Source: Ascidia mentula (lineage: Eukaryota; Chordata; Ascidiacea; Phlebobranchia; Ascidiidae). From it: a DNA stretch of 64,000 nt. The stretch is taken from positions 8,445,001 to 8,509,000 of the forward strand of contig OX387202.1 in assembly GCA_947561715.1 (NCBI GenBank), read 5' to 3'. Positions within the stretch are counted from its first letter, which is position 1. The number at the start of each line of letters is the position of its first letter. The position numbers and the translations under genes are program-made. The notes beneath the pieces are model-generated. The model was not told where the DNA came from. It did no database searches and saw only the letters and a list, made by a program, of their open reading frames with translations. This document shows, piece after piece, positions 36,401-47,724 of this stretch.

Positions 36401-39400
36401 ACCAAAGCTTCCACCTTTTTGCTATAATGTTGACCAAGTACTTGTGACAATAAAAAACAACTACATACCAATTATAACTAGATCCAAGTCATCGACCATA
36501 CCATTGACATATTCTGGTTTAACCTTATACCAGCCACTATTCTTTCTTAGGTTAGGGGAGTAAAATGAATGGAGGTCTTTTATTACAATTCCCTCCTCCC
36601 TTCGATCAATAGCTTCATTGAGGTAACGGACAATCTAATTAAAAAATTTTTTAAGGAAACTCTCTGCACTATACAGTGGAACTCAGTTAATACAGAATTG
36701 GTTTATCCACTCGCCTAATTCTTATGAAGCTGGAGACACAAATGATTTGTAACCTCTTTTTTAACAAAAATCTTCAGATGCTATGGATGTTAACACAGAA
36801 AGTTCCTGTTTTGACACATAGTAATTCGTATTTGGGTGGAATTACTCAGGCTTTCCCTGCTTAGTTACATTGCATTATTGATTGTCTAACCATCAATATT
36901 GTTGCTCATATGACACCAGTCAACTCGCCTAATGCTGTTTTGATAATCAGTGCATAATGTTATAAACAGGTGTCACATTGCTTTTTTAATGTTCGGGTTA
37001 CAAAGATACAACTTTGTTTAATTAAGGCATTTTTGCTGATATCCTATTAACTACACAAAGTCAGACTTGAAACAAACGTCTTCAGACAATCTGGATTATC
37101 ACCTTATCTGAAAAAATTTATCAAATAAATTGCATCTGGATTAACAGAGTTCTACTGTAAAAAAAACAAACCTCATTCATAGTTCTCCCTGGTTTTGCTT
37201 CAGCAATGGCTATCCGTCCTTCTACTGGTGTTATAATGCTTTGAAGAAGTTGAAATCGTTTAGCTTGCTTTTGTTGCACAATAGTTTCACCATTAAGAAA
37301 AAGTAGGTCAAAAGCAACAAAGCATGGCTGATATTCTGAATCCTCCGTAACATGTTTTATATCAAACCTATGATGAAAGAAAAACTGCAACCAAACATAA
37401 TAGTTACAGGAAATTTAGATTTACAATATATTACATTATTAAAGTTGCTTGGTTTCTAGTGTGGTATAAACTTTACCATTTCCACAAATAGGTAATATAC
37501 TACTCGAGTGCCTGAGATAAAATCATGTGGTAAATAAGATTTACTGAATATCATGAAAATTTTGGAATAATCATGTTTTAGCAAAGATTAAAATTCCAAT
37601 GTGATGTTAACAGTATTAAACATTAAATTTTTAATGAATTCCAGACATGCATGTTTTTCAAAGGTTTGAACACATCGCCAGGGTATTCAGCATGTGCTGG
37701 TAAACAAACTCTCTCATAGTATCGTTTGTAAATTGTAAAACAAATTATAACATTTTAAAGTAGCAAAAACAAATTAGTAAATAGTAAACAAAATAAATAG
37801 AAATTGGTTAATTGGATTTAATTTGTCTGACAAAAATATCCAGATAAGGTGAATATCTGAATAGCCCAAATTCATAACGTTACACCTAATGTTATGTAGT
37901 TAGTGGAATGTCGAAAAAAATTTTCTCATTGAAAGCAGCTTTGTAACTTGAAGATCCAAATAAACACTGTTTTTCATTCAAGATAGGAGCAGATACAGGT
38001 TTAATATTCCAGGTTTTCTGCAGTTTTTTGTTAACAAAGAGATTGTGAATTATTTCTACCCTTAATGACATACAAATTATTTCCAAATTTCAATTTTTGA
38101 ATTGTTATCATTGCATTGCAGAGATTTGATAATGTTTTGTGCACTATACAAACGATTAAACATACTTTCCCCCCTTCTGCATAAATACTTCAAGATTTGG
38201 GTTATACGCCATCATTTCACCATCAATTATGCAAGATACAACTTGAACATCAAAACTTGAGTGAATGTACTTTGATAATGTTCCTTGATAACATGTTTCA
38301 CCTGCATCACAAACTTATTAACATTATGTCTCAGATAAAACAGTTTTTTACCAAATACAGTGGAGTACTCATTTCCATTGCGAGAAAAGTATTTGTACTG
38401 ATCAACGTTTTTGTGAATTTGACTTCTTTCTCCATCATATTTAATCTCCATTTGAAAATTATTTCCATTTAATACATTTTCAATCTAAAATAATAAAAAC
38501 TTATTTTTTTTACACATATACTGGTACCCCGTGAAAATTAGATACTACAAACAGCTTGTGTTTTAGTTTATATATAGCATGAAACTATTCGACTTCAAAT
38601 TGACCATTGCAAAAGTGTTAAAAAAAAATGTGCGGATTTTCAGTCATTTCCTAAAACTCAGTATAGCAATGGATCTTAACCTTTGTACACTTGTGAGCCA
38701 GGAAAAAAAAACAGTTTTTAGACTCGGTGATTGTATAAATCTGAACTAAAATGCTATCCAACAGAACATGTCAATAACAAGAATATTTGAAGGATCTGTG
38801 GTTGAAAACCACTGCTGTGTAGAAATGACAATGGGACTTTATATTTCTTGAGGTAACTTGTCCAATAATGCAACTTAGAAATTAGACAGCTTTTAAAATA
38901 ACCACACTCTACTGCTCTATTTCTGGACAAAGACTTCATAAAACTGTTGGCAGATTATAATTCGTTCAACATAAATTAAGACTGATTTGTAATTAGTAAA
39001 ACTAGTCATTTGGTTTTAATTGTAAACTTGTATCTTGATATTGCTCACTTCTTCAATTCCAATTTTTGCAGCAAGCATCGGTCTGAATGGATGAAACATA
39101 GTAATTTCTGAATGAGATAATTGTACCTTAGGATCCTTCAGCTTCTCACACACCTTCAAAAATGAAAATTGATTTACTTTTATTACTAATGATAATTTAT
39201 ATTTAGTTCATAGAAGAAAATTTTTGCTCAATGAGCAATTATTTCCAACAAATATAGTACAGTTTCACAAAACTTTTAAGGTTTACATAAACTATGTAAC
39301 AATTCCGAAGACATTTTTTAATTTGCAACTGTAGTTCTTGATATTTGATGTGACAGCATCTTGAAAGAAACTACTTATCATGTGCGTTTATTAAAAACAA

Positions 39401-42400
39401 AATAAAGCTTTTGAAAAGTATATTTAGTTTAAAAGATTCGAAAACACAACACAGGCTTGTGACTTTATTTTAAAAATGCAAAAAGGCAGTTGCAGGGCGG
39501 CCAGCACACCATGATATGGGGAAATCTGTACACAATCTGAAACATACTTAAATACCGTTTTTAAGTTTGTTGTTACATTGTATAAACTTTCAGCATCGGG
39601 ATGAAACTCTCTAAAAAAAATGTGGGGGCTAAGACGGAGTTTCATGTCTTTGAGCAAAATCCGCATCAACCACTTTTGTTCCATAGCAGAGGTTTTTTGC
39701 ATTAAATGCAACAAAGACATTTTCATCTACCAAGAAGTTTGCAAGTCATCATACAACTACATTGTGTTGTCAGAAGTCATGACTGTGCAGATATCATTAC
39801 CAGGTCTTTGCGCTTATTAAAGCTATGAAGTGAGATCTCATCCAAACAAGCATTAATTTCAAGTATTGATAAGTTTCCTTTGTTGATACATCTCTTTGAC
39901 AGTACATGATGAAAAGCCACCTCAGCAAAGTCACCTTGATGTAAATTTTTGGATATGATATGTAAGAATTATCAATTATGTGGTATATATCAGTTATCTC
40001 ACCTAATGCATTTGAACTTGTTTTATTATGGCGATACTTCAACAGTTTCTGTGCATCACGACCAGTCACAGACAATTTTAAAATTTCAATGATTAGCTTA
40101 GCTAAGAGGTGTTCCTGGAAGTAGTTAAAAAATTCAACACTTTTATATATTGCAGGGCCAAGGTTTAGGAAGTAACATTAAAGTTTACCCAAATCTTCTC
40201 TACAGTTAACTGCAATTCACAAATGTATGATTTTTTTTCAATACCAAGTTAAAATACCTTAACACCGTATGCAGCTCTGCCTTTATCCAGTTGAGGTAAC
40301 ATCAATCTAAAGGCTGGATAAAATGTTGCTGTTCTGCTTTGTAATTGATTCCACTTGGTGACAAATTGCTGAAACTCTTTTATACGGATTGCATTTGCTG
40401 CAAGACAATAATGGCATTTTCCTGTAACCTCACCAACAACTCATTCATAAAGTAGGGTGGTAATGTACCACTTCAAGCATGTTTCAGCAAAGTAACAATG
40501 ACTTTAACTTGTTGTCCTGACATTAAAAAATGGATTAGACCAATCCACACATTGTCAGCTTGCACACGAAATTGCCAAGGATAAGGAGTGCTATATCTTA
40601 ACTGGCCACGTAGGTGCTTGCCACATAACTCACAAACCATATGTGACATCATCATGTTTTCTCTTTAACATTTTGTTTTACCATACTTTTTATCTCAGTG
40701 TTACATTGGAAAAAGGTTCTATCACCGATCTGATGTAAGCATTTTCATCATTTTTTAGAAAATACATAATTTTAAGTTTTCAATTTTAGTTACACATTAA
40801 ACGGACATAATACATAACATTAAATTTAGATGCAATTCTAAGGTGTACAACAATGGTTCCTAAAATTTTCCACACTTGCCATGTACTTCAAAAGATTTAC
40901 CACACTTGTAAGGTACCGAATATTTTAGCAAGATATGTTCAAAACTTTAATTGTTTAAAAGTGGATGTATTAGTTAAATTGGAACCATGTGGTGGAGGTG
41001 TCACATCAATTTTTTAGGGCTGCGAATTGTAGCTCAGACATTTTGAGTCAATTACCTATGATTTGTTGTTCATAGTCATTCTACTGCTGGGAATAAACAA
41101 CACTATATTTTGTAAGTTGCCCATATCTTTATAAGGTAGGATTGGCAATTGCTGGATGCTACTATAATGTGTGTATATGTCTTCTGTTGGGTGTCATAAT
41201 CCTAAGTACGTTGGAAACCACTGCTAAAAAAGATTATTGACATGTGTATGGTAATTTTTTAACATTACACATAGTAGACATCATGTATACGAATAAAAAA
41301 TATATACAACCAAGTGTAACAAATCTGCCAAAATATTTTTTCGCTTTTTGCTGAAAAAAATATAAAAAATAGCAGCTGCAATAAAGAAAAATTATGAAAT
41401 TAAGATTTTCACATAATTAAAGTGCAGAAATCCCTCTTAATTAAGTGCAAAATCCCTCTTAAATATACTAGCCGGCTGCTCAACAGGGGTTGTGCGTAAA
41501 AATGTGCGCTTCGGTGCAGTCACTTCACTCAACTTCACCAAGTGAAGTAACTGCACCCATCACTACACCCAGTAAAGTAACTTCACCGATCACTGTACTC
41601 GGTGAAGGGACTTCACCTTGTAAACTCACTTGGTGAAGTTACTTCACCCGAAGTTCCTGGTGTAGCCTGCGAGCACTTGTAACAACGTAGTGCACTAACC
41701 AATTAGGCCAATAACGATCATTTAAAATCATGGCCAAATTCTGAAAAATTGGAAGTAAGGACATTTGATTTAACTATTTAATGTTGTAATTCTTACTAAT
41801 GAATAGCATGAAATTTTTAATGACCTGAAATTCACAAACATCAATAGTACTATGGTAGCATGATATAATTGCAGATCATTTTGTTTCTTCTGTGGGTGTA
41901 ACAGTGATATGGCATGTTGGCCCATGTTATACTGTAAACATGACAACCAAGAGGACGGTTACAATTGTGGACCACTGGTTTTAAAAGTATGTTTCAGAGA
42001 TAATAGTTTGTGACCACTTTTTCAAAATTTTTAGTTTTGGTTATTTGTTATCTACACACAGAAAGCATGGAACTTCATAGAACGAAACAACTGCTATCCA
42101 AAGACCACATTGGATCATGCAATCAGTATCGGATAGATGCTGGAAATATTTTATTAAATAATTCTGGTTAACCAAACCGTTTATGGCTGTGTATAAAACA
42201 TATGACAATATTAAATTTGACAAATTACTTTCTATTTAAGGAAAATGTGCATATAAACACTGATTTCTGTGACGTATGTTACACATGTCTTATAAAGTTT
42301 TCTCTTCAACATCTCTTATTCTGTTTTAGATGTTAAAGAAATTTCAAACTTCTGTGTTGCCTGTAACAGCACAGTTCCACCTAGCAATCATAGGAAAAAG

Positions 42401-43381
42401 ATATCTTGGGTAAAAAAATCATTTGAAAATTATAAATGCTACTCAAATATGTGTTTTTGACATGTTTGCACGGTCTGTTTTTATAATTCAAAACACATGC
42501 TGTTTTTGTGTTCATAGATTTCATGTGATTTTTGCGAGAGATGGACACACATGAATTGTGCTCCAAACGCCCCAAAAAAAACTTTCTGTTGCTTTCCTTG
42601 CAAACAATTTAAATAAACTTGATTTCCTTCTTGGGAAATTGTATTAAATAAGCAATATGGGTTCAAGTAGTACGCAATCAAATCAGAGTACAGTGAAGTG
42701 ACGTCAGCTGGTGGCGTGCATGTATTATAGGGGCAAGCAGTTTTCGGTGAAGTGACTGCACCGAGTGGGGTCACTACACAGAGTGAAGTCACTGCACCGA
42801 GTGAAGTGACTGCACCGACGAGGTCACTGCACCGAGTGAAGTGACTGCACCGAAAACATGGCTCAAGTGAAGTAACTTTACCGAGTGAAATTGGGTGAAG
42901 TAACTTCACCGAAGTGAACAATTTCACCCACAAGTCCGTCTCCTATTGCTTGTTATGTGCTGTGACAAAATAAAGTTGGACCATATTTCATTAAAACATA
43001 AGAAAGATTGTATGATACAATTGTGAGGTAGAATCTGTCAACACGGGTTCGCCACAACAACAAATTATTAAATGCACTACATGACACACAAATGTGAAGC
43101 CATGGCCAATGCGTATCATAAAGTTCTAGAAAAGTTTTTATAAAATCGGAAATTAATTTTTGAAGCCTAATTAAAGAACCTATATTAAACTAAATTTTAT
43201 GTTTTTTTAGCAAGGCAGTTTTCTCAGTTGGCAAAACTGTATTTCAACTTGGTTTAGGCCTATATCAGCAAAATTTTAACTCACTTTTCGCTTTTTGAAG
43301 CTTTTCAAAAAATAAGCATAACTGATGAAAGCGTATGGCCTCAGCAACATTACAGGAGGAGTTGCTTTCAGTCATGTCCAT
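33475..43381 (-). CDS. LIG4: DNA ligase IV
   Basis: Eighteen coding exons keep frame, from ATG at 43381: 43285-43381, 40258-40397, 40003-40114, 39801-39934, 39556-39726, 39049-39153, 38352-38484, 38166-38301, 37172-37367, 36469-36634, 36263-36414, 35944-36066, 35737-35884, 35548-35655, 35327-35418, 34640-34779, 33672-33807 and 33475-33615. They encode 809 residues. The product is the ATP-dependent nuclear ligase that seals breaks in non-homologous end joining. Motif I 'IKYDGER' gives adenylated Lys at about 268. Also seen are 'DGEMMAYNP', 'REEGIVIK' and 'GWYKVKPEY', the N-terminal DNA-binding domain ('[19 protein letters not shown]') and one BRCT domain ('FGDDYTQ' region after 'SWLF'). Human LIG4 has 911 residues and two BRCTs. 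Here the frame stops about 100 residues early, so the second BRCT was not found. A 'ttttag' at 43411 just upstream of the ATG could be a splice acceptor. Confidence 0.95.
36674..37157. mobile_element. pogo/Tigger-like MITE filling a LIG4 intron
   Basis: The ends 'cagtggaactcagttaa' and 'ttaacagagttctactg' are flanked by TA (36672-36673, 37158-37159). The 484-bp element makes up most of the 537-bp intron between LIG4 exons 9 and 10 and ends 14 bp from the exon 9 boundary. It has no transposase. Confidence 0.85.
38667..38814. mobile_element. Short hAT-type MITE in a LIG4 intron
   Basis: The tips 'caatggatcttaacc' and 'ggttgaaaaccactg' enclose 148 bp. Possible 8-bp target duplications are 'cagtatag' (38659-38666) and 'ctgtgtag' (38815-38822), six of eight identical. 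It lies in the intron between LIG4 exons 6 and 7. Confidence 0.6.
41482..42942. mobile_element. Element with minisatellite-like inverted ends, carrying a Ulp1-PHD gene fragment
   Basis: The element lies in LIG4 intron 1. Its two ends are similar in inverted orientation: left 'ttgtgcgtaaaaatgtgcgc' then 'ttcggtgcagtcacttcac'; right, on the other strand, 'ttgtgggtgaaattgttcac' then 'ttcggtgaagttacttcac'. Inside each end lie repeats of about 18-20 bp of the type 'gaagtgactgcaccgagt' (41507-41664 and 42736-42930), in both orientations on the left. Between them is the partial gene at 41875-42616. The exact tips and the target duplication could not be fixed, and no transposase was recognised. The superfamily is unknown. 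Confidence 0.65.
41875..42616 (+). CDS. Ulp1-type protease C-terminus joined to a PHD finger (5' partial)
   Basis: Four exons join in phase: 41875-41986, 42062-42125, 42330-42409 and 42518-42616 (stop). They give about 117 residues with no start. Exon 1 has '[14 protein letters not shown]', matching the Gln and Cys active-site segment of Ulp1/C48 cysteine proteases. A helix-like '[10 protein letters not shown]' follows. The last two exons form a C4HC3 PHD finger: 'FCVAC', then 'CDFC', 'HMNC' and 'CCFPC'. AATAAA overlaps the stop (42612-42617). The catalytic His and Asp, which should lie upstream, were not found. It is therefore a truncated gene, and it sits inside a putative transposon in LIG4 intron 1, on the opposite strand. 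The alternative reading of exon 2 from an ATG at 42067 also splices in phase but breaks the link to the protease exon. Confidence 0.6.
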
Positions 43382-43420
43382 GATGATTTGTTTTGCTTTT
43401 GCTCCTCCAACTAAAATAAT

Positions 43421-44711
43421 CGGGTCTGGTGTACTTGTAGCACCACACCTAATATCTCAGCTATCCCTAGTACTACAAACCTGAAACTTCACACGAATGT
43501 TAAATGAAAATGACATCATCACCTATGACGTAACGAATTTTAAAAGACTTTTTTCTCTCTCTATACGCGCTACGCCCGTCAACGAACTACAATAGCATAC
43601 TCCGTAAGGTACAACACCCACAAAACAAAAGTGTTGTTTGATGAAAATTTAAAAGTCTCACAAGTAACCTTACTTACTTAATATTACTAAATATTACTGA
43701 TTTATTAAATGCCTTCTTAAGCAAACACGCCAAAGTAGACCGTAGTTATTACGAAAAAAACACAACAAACAACATGTACTCTTTTCACCACGGCAAATTG
43801 TCAGGATCATATACACCAAAGTTAAGTTTAAAGATATATTTCGATTGTGCGACACCTAGTGTCGTTCAGAACAAGGACGATTTACGAAACATTGTGACGT
43901 CACAAGCAAACTACCAATCGAATCGAAACTTGCATCGATCGAAAGACACGTCCTTTGTGACAAAGCATATCAAATTTCAGCTTGCAGCAACCTTTACTTT
44001 TGAGTTGGGAGCCCATCAAAGCCCCCACCTAATTCGCTCGTATACACGCAAAAAGGCCGAAACCGAGCATGTGTACTTTTAGCGTGTCTTTCGATCATGT
44101 CTTTCGATCGATGCAAGTTTCGATTCGATTGGTAGTTTGCTTGTAACGTCACAATGTTTCGTAAATCGTCCTTGTTCTAAACGACACTAGGTGTCGCACA
44201 ATCGAAATATATCTTTAAACTTAACTTTGGTGCAAAGTAGAGGGTTAGACCTTTCTGATGATACCACAATGGATTCTATTGGACCAGTGGTTTTTCTATA
44301 TGATCCTGATAATTCGTCGTGGTGAAAAGAGTACATGTTGTTTGTTTTGTTTTTTTGTAATAACTGCGGTCTACTTTGGCGTGTTTGCTTGAGAAGGCAT
44401 TTAATAAATCAGTAATGATCACACGACGCAATGCAGGTTACTTGTGAGACTTTTAAATTTTCATCAAACAACACTTTTGTTTTGTGGGTGTTGTACCTTA
44501 CGGAGTATGCTATTGCAGTTCGTTGACGGGCGTAGCGCGTATAGAGAGGAAATCTTCGAAGTGTTGTAAATTTCGTTACGTCATAGGTGATGACGTCATT
44601 TTTGGCATGGTAACTCGTAAGGTGTCCTTTAACATTCGTGTGAAGTTTCAGGTTTGTAGTACTAGGGATAGCTGAGATATCAGGTGTGGTGCTAAAAGTA
44701 CACCAGACCCG
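43421..44711. mobile_element. 1.29-kb foldback element between LIG4 and the mu-crystallin gene
   Basis: Long inverted arms begin 'cgggtctggtgtactt' at 43421 and end 'aagtacaccagacccg' at 44711. They run to about 43949 and 44083. The arms stay very similar over their whole length ('gaaacttcacacgaatgtt', 'tacgcgctacgcccgtcaac', 'gtgcgacacctagtgtcg' and others recur inverted). The right arm has an extra block of about 70-90 bp near 44234-44300. The spacer is about 130 bp. No gene or clear target duplication was seen. The left tip is only 40 bp from the LIG4 start codon. Confidence 0.92.
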
Positions 44712-44799
44712 GGAAATCCCGGTGACGAAACTCGCTTCAATAGAAATGCTGCTATGCGTCTGAGCGTGTTACGTTGCGTAGCACACAATACTAAACAAG

Positions 44800-47189
44800 A
44801 TGCAGAGAGTTCCAATTATCAAAGAAAATTCTATAAAACGAGTCCTTCATTACGTGGATCTTATTCCAGCTATGCGGCAAGCTTTAATTGACTTTTCAAA
44901 CGGAGATGTCGATCAACCAGTAAGACAGACTACTGCAGTACAAAAGCACAAGGGGTAACAAAAATATGATATCTTTTTACAACTGTTAGGCATTCTTATT
45001 AAGGTCCATAACTCTAGTAGCCTACCCATAACTGATTTAGGTAATTCATAAAAGATTACAATGTTTGAAACTGTGGTTATTTCAGGTAATCACTATCAAT
45101 TAATTTATACTTTGTGCAAAAATGAATACTAGGCAAATGTGCGAATTAAGTAAATGGTAAGATAATGTTCAACACATGTATAGATTTATAATTTGACAAT
45201 AACAAAGAATCTAACAGTTAAGAGCTCCATATTCAACTATAAAAGTTCAACAGATAATGTGCCATAGGCTGTATATAAGGAAGAAAGTAAGAAGGTTTTG
45301 TGAATCTTTATTTTACACTGACAATGTGACTTTGACTTTATTATTGCACGTAAGACTGGATATGTAGGCATTCAAAAAAATCATCCTCAAAGACACCTTT
45401 TAAATGACTTCTTCATTTAAAAACAACAGATATTATTTCATTATTTAAAAAACACATTTTATGCTACTTTTTGTATGTAGTAGGTTTCCAAAAAAAATTT
45501 GCAAAAATCTGAGTGGTGTTCTATTATGTTCAAGCTTTCAGAATGTGCAACGACTTCTATGACTTTTGCAAAAAGAACTGCCATTATTTCTAACTCCAAA
45601 CAAACTGCCAAGCAACTTAAAACCATACTGACTTTACCCTTTTGATTGAAATAAAAACGACTTAACAACGCTTACTTTTTACAAATGCACAATGACCCGA
45701 TCTCATTCTTCTTTTGTAACTTTGACTTTCGATTTTATTAGACTTCCATTGGCTTAAGACCAGGCGATTTATATAGTATCGCATGGCGATTATCAGCACA
45801 GCGACATAGTGAAACGTTAATTCCTAAGCTGACTTAGTAAAATAGGTTAGCCACCAAAATGGCCAATGATTGCAGTTGCAGAAGCAATCTACTACAGGAG
45901 GTAAAAATGCATTTGGAGTCCATCACAAATGTTACAATAAATAATTAGGTAAACAAAACAAATTCAATACAAATGAAAAGACAGGTGGTAGTGAAGAATG
46001 TAGAAGTGTCAAAATAAGATTGTATACATTTTTTTATTGCAGGTACCTGTTGTCGATGGCAGCTTATATGAAAAAACAAGATACCCTTTCTTTAAAAGTA
46101 ATATCTTTGTATCCTGAAAATCCTGTGAAAGACCTACCAATGCACCAATGCCATGTCTTACATTTCAACGCTGCCACTGGATCAATTTGTGCAGTAACAA
46201 CATCACAAGTTTACTTTGCACTAAGTTTCAAAGAGTTTAATTCAATTTTTTTGCAGATTATGGAAGGTGAAACCATTACAAAAATGCGCACAGCAGCAGC
46301 ATCAGCTGTTGCAACAACAGTATGTAATGATTACATCATAGCTGATATAAACAACTAGGACTATCATTATTCTCTTAGATTTTTGCACCAAAAAAAGTGA
46401 AAGTTTTAGCCATATTGGGAGCTGGTGGTCAGGCAGAAAGTCACATACATGCTTTATCTACAACACATAAATATGAAAAGGTAACAATTTTTATCTAAAA
46501 ATGCACCATGATGCATGTTTATTTTAGATATTGCTGTGGAACAATACTGAAGATAGAGGAAGGAAGCTTGTTGGTAAACTAAAGAAAACTTATCCAAATC
46601 TAGAATATTGTGGCACTGTTAAAGAAACTGTTGAAAATGCTGATGTTATAACTACAGTCACTTCAAGTACTAAACCAGTATTGCTGGGAAAATGGCTCAA
46701 AAATTCGGTGCACATAAATTGTATGTGTGATCCAATAGACTTGCTCTATTTTTCAACAATTGTTAAAACAGGTATTGGTGCATGTAGACCAGATTGGCGT
46801 GAACTGGATGATGAATGTATGGAAAAGTGTGATTTGTATGTTGATAGTCGGGCAGCGGCTTTAGTGGAATCTGGTGATGTTATTTTGTCTAAAGTAGGTT
46901 TGAACTGCTCACACACACAGTTGCAATGTCTAACCTGTCTACTCTCATTACAATATTTATTTGTCTTCTTTCTTCAAAGAAAGAAATTACAGGTGAAATT
47001 GGTGAAATAGCCTCTGGTGCAGTTGAATGTGGAATCAAATCAAGAACAATTTACAAATCATTAGGTAGGTATTAACACAAAACAAGAATTATACAGAATT
47101 ATAATAATTCATTTTATTCAGGAATGGCAGTTGAAGATGTTGTTGCTTCATCTCTTGTTTGGGAAAAAGTTCAGAATGACTTTGATTAA
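44800..47189 (+). CDS. CRYM: Mu-crystallin / ketimine reductase (ornithine cyclodeaminase family)
   Basis: Eight exons keep frame: 44800-44954, 46043-46193, 46257-46319, 46379-46480, 46528-46720, 46772-46893, 46980-47064 and 47122-47189 (stop). They encode 312 residues, against 314 in human CRYM. The family reduces cyclic ketimines with NAD(P)H in the cytosol. In vertebrates CRYM also binds thyroid hormone. Seen here are the N-terminal substrate-side segments 'QPVRQTTAVQKHKGY' and 'ITKMRTAAASAVAT', the Rossmann loop 'LGAGGQAESH', and 'CRPDWRELDDE' and 'VESGDVILS', all at their usual places. The N-terminus and length agree with the family, so the ATG is secure. It is divergently arranged with LIG4, about 1.4 kb apart, with a foldback element in between. 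Confidence 0.96.
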
Positions 47190-47724
47190 TCAACATTGTT
47201 TAGTTTTTCAATCCTGAAAAAATTATTCCTGGAATGTCAATGATGTTTTGTCATGCATATGGGAACTAATTTGTATCAGTATTAATCCAGCTGAAGGCCC
47301 TGTCTCACAAATTAGTTCTAAAAATTGAGTTTTGGGGGTTATCTGCCTTTACACACTTGGAAGCAGTTTTGCTTGTTTTCCAAAAACAATCATTGGGGTT
47401 TTAGGTTTACACAGTTAGGTTTTGTAAAGGCTTAACGGCAATCTTGATGTCCTATGGGGGGCACAAACAGCCCTGGGTGCTGCAAAAACAGTTATTATAG
47501 TTAGACATCCAGATCTGAATGCACATTGTAGAGGAGGTTGAGATTCATTTTTTCACAAGACAACTTACATTTTTCAATCAAATAATGTCCAACAACGGAG
47601 AAGCAACAAAGGTACCGGTAGTTTTGCAAATAATTTTGACTAGAGTGTAAACATAAAAACAGTTAGTTGCTGAATAATTGCCTAAGCAACCCATCTAGGG
47701 CTGTTTATTCATGTTAATTTGAGT
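47190..47724. other. Downstream of CRYM, unassigned
   Basis: About 535 bp without a recognised gene or repeat. It must include the CRYM 3' UTR. No canonical AATAAA was seen in the first 200 bp. Confidence 0.3.

Noticed and set aside
40473-40655. A 60-codon minus-strand frame with 'CELCGKHL' in LIG4 intron 1
   Set aside because: It shows a CxxC pair only, no partner exon in phase and no family I recognise. It does not fit between ligase exons 1 and 2.
42067-42166. An alternative start exon '[14 protein letters not shown]' for the PHD gene
   Set aside because: It splices in phase to the PHD exons, but the other frame of the same exon continues the protease exon 41875-41986 and has a better donor.
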